In this document: positions 14,872-14,996 of the stretch, piece by piece | Layout of the letters: every line of letters starts with the position of its first letter | How positions within the stretch are numbered: the first letter of the stretch is position 1 | Assembly: GCA_937995275.1 (NCBI GenBank) | Contig: CALKKN010000308.1 | Location: 1-14,996 of the forward strand | Source: an uncultured Lysobacterales bacterium | Lineage (GTDB): Bacteria; Pseudomonadota; Gammaproteobacteria; Xanthomonadales; SZUA-36 | Length of the DNA: 14,996 nt | Reading direction: 5' to 3' | The notes under the pieces: model-generated | The model's input: the letters and a program-made list of their open reading frames with translations, nothing else | What the model was told of the DNA's origin: nothing | The model's database searches: none | Made by a program: the position numbers and the translations under genes

Positions 14872-14996
14872 TCAGCTCCGCTGTTCGATCGGAACGTAGT
14901 CGACTTCGGTGTTGCCCTGGTAGATCTGCCGCGGACGGGTGATCCGGTGAGTCGGATCGTCCATCATTTCTTTCCACTGGCCGATCCAGCCGGGCA
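14872..14996 (-). CDS. gltA: Citrate synthase, C-terminal end (partial)
   Basis: The minus strand from the right edge encodes about 40 residues ending at TGA (14872-14874). It contains GWIGQWKEMMDDP, then RITRPRQIYQG, then a short tail. The tryptophan segment followed by an R-PRQ-Y-G motif near the C-terminus is the hallmark of proteobacterial type II citrate synthase, which condenses acetyl-CoA and oxaloacetate at the entry of the TCA cycle. In E. coli the equivalent end reads ARPRQLYTG. The remaining roughly 390 residues lie beyond the window. The identification is strong despite the short length. Confidence 0.9.
   Translation of the reverse strand, partial: PGWIGQWKEMMDDPTHRITRPRQIYQGNTEVDYVPIEQRS

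Noticed and set aside
14663..14977. Minus-strand open frame of 104 codons near the right edge
   Set aside because: It overlaps the citrate synthase gene in a different frame, has no ribosome site, and its translation shows no recognisable features.
1..14996. CRISPR arrays, tRNA or rRNA genes, insertion sequences
   Set aside because: I looked for regular direct repeats, cloverleaf-like stretches and transposase motifs and found none. The only notable repeats are the hairpins listed.

Overview
The window is GC-rich, densely packed DNA from a Gram-negative bacterium. Lipoprotein signals, Tat signals, a SixA-type phosphatase and a proteobacterial-type citrate synthase tail suggest a marine or soil gammaproteobacterium, perhaps Woeseiales, Chromatiales or Wenzhouxiangella-like. 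That placement comes from protein style, not from a marker gene. No rRNA, tRNA, CRISPR array, phage gene or transposase was seen.

Region 1 (1-6978, all +) is one tightly packed operon whose start lies outside the window. In order it holds the tail of a membrane protein (possibly a MotA/TolQ/ExbB-type channel), a degenerate Hsp70/actin-fold (ASKHA) protein, two paralogous inner-membrane proteins with a coiled coil and a von Willebrand A domain, two outer-membrane lipoproteins, a secreted M48 metalloprotease with a LysM-like tail, and a sulfotransferase. Six of the seven junctions are stop/start overlaps. The two vWA proteins share an N-terminal helix of the form SFLD-x2-[AS]-CGFGA, whose aspartate sits as in ExbD/TolR. 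This suggests an ion-driven or force-transducing envelope complex with a heterodimeric B subunit. It is the strongest candidate for a poorly described system here.

Region 2 (about 7054-9836, +) is a two-gene molybdenum hydroxylase of the isoquinoline 1-oxidoreductase type: a [2Fe-2S] small subunit and a Tat-exported large subunit. It has its own -10 box. Convergent to it is a sixA-like histidine phosphatase gene (9892-10422, -). A 15-bp inverted repeat lies between them and overlaps the phosphatase stop codon.

Region 3 (10461-11560, +) is a degraded-looking gluconate-2-dehydrogenase-type pair. A very short subunit 3 is followed by a GMC oxidoreductase that has lost roughly half its length from the middle while staying in frame.

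Region 4 (11561-14871) holds a secreted protein of unknown function (+), a strong shared hairpin terminator, and a large secreted propeller-like protein (-) with its own leader and candidate promoter. The window closes with the 3' end of gltA (citrate synthase, -), followed by a candidate terminator.
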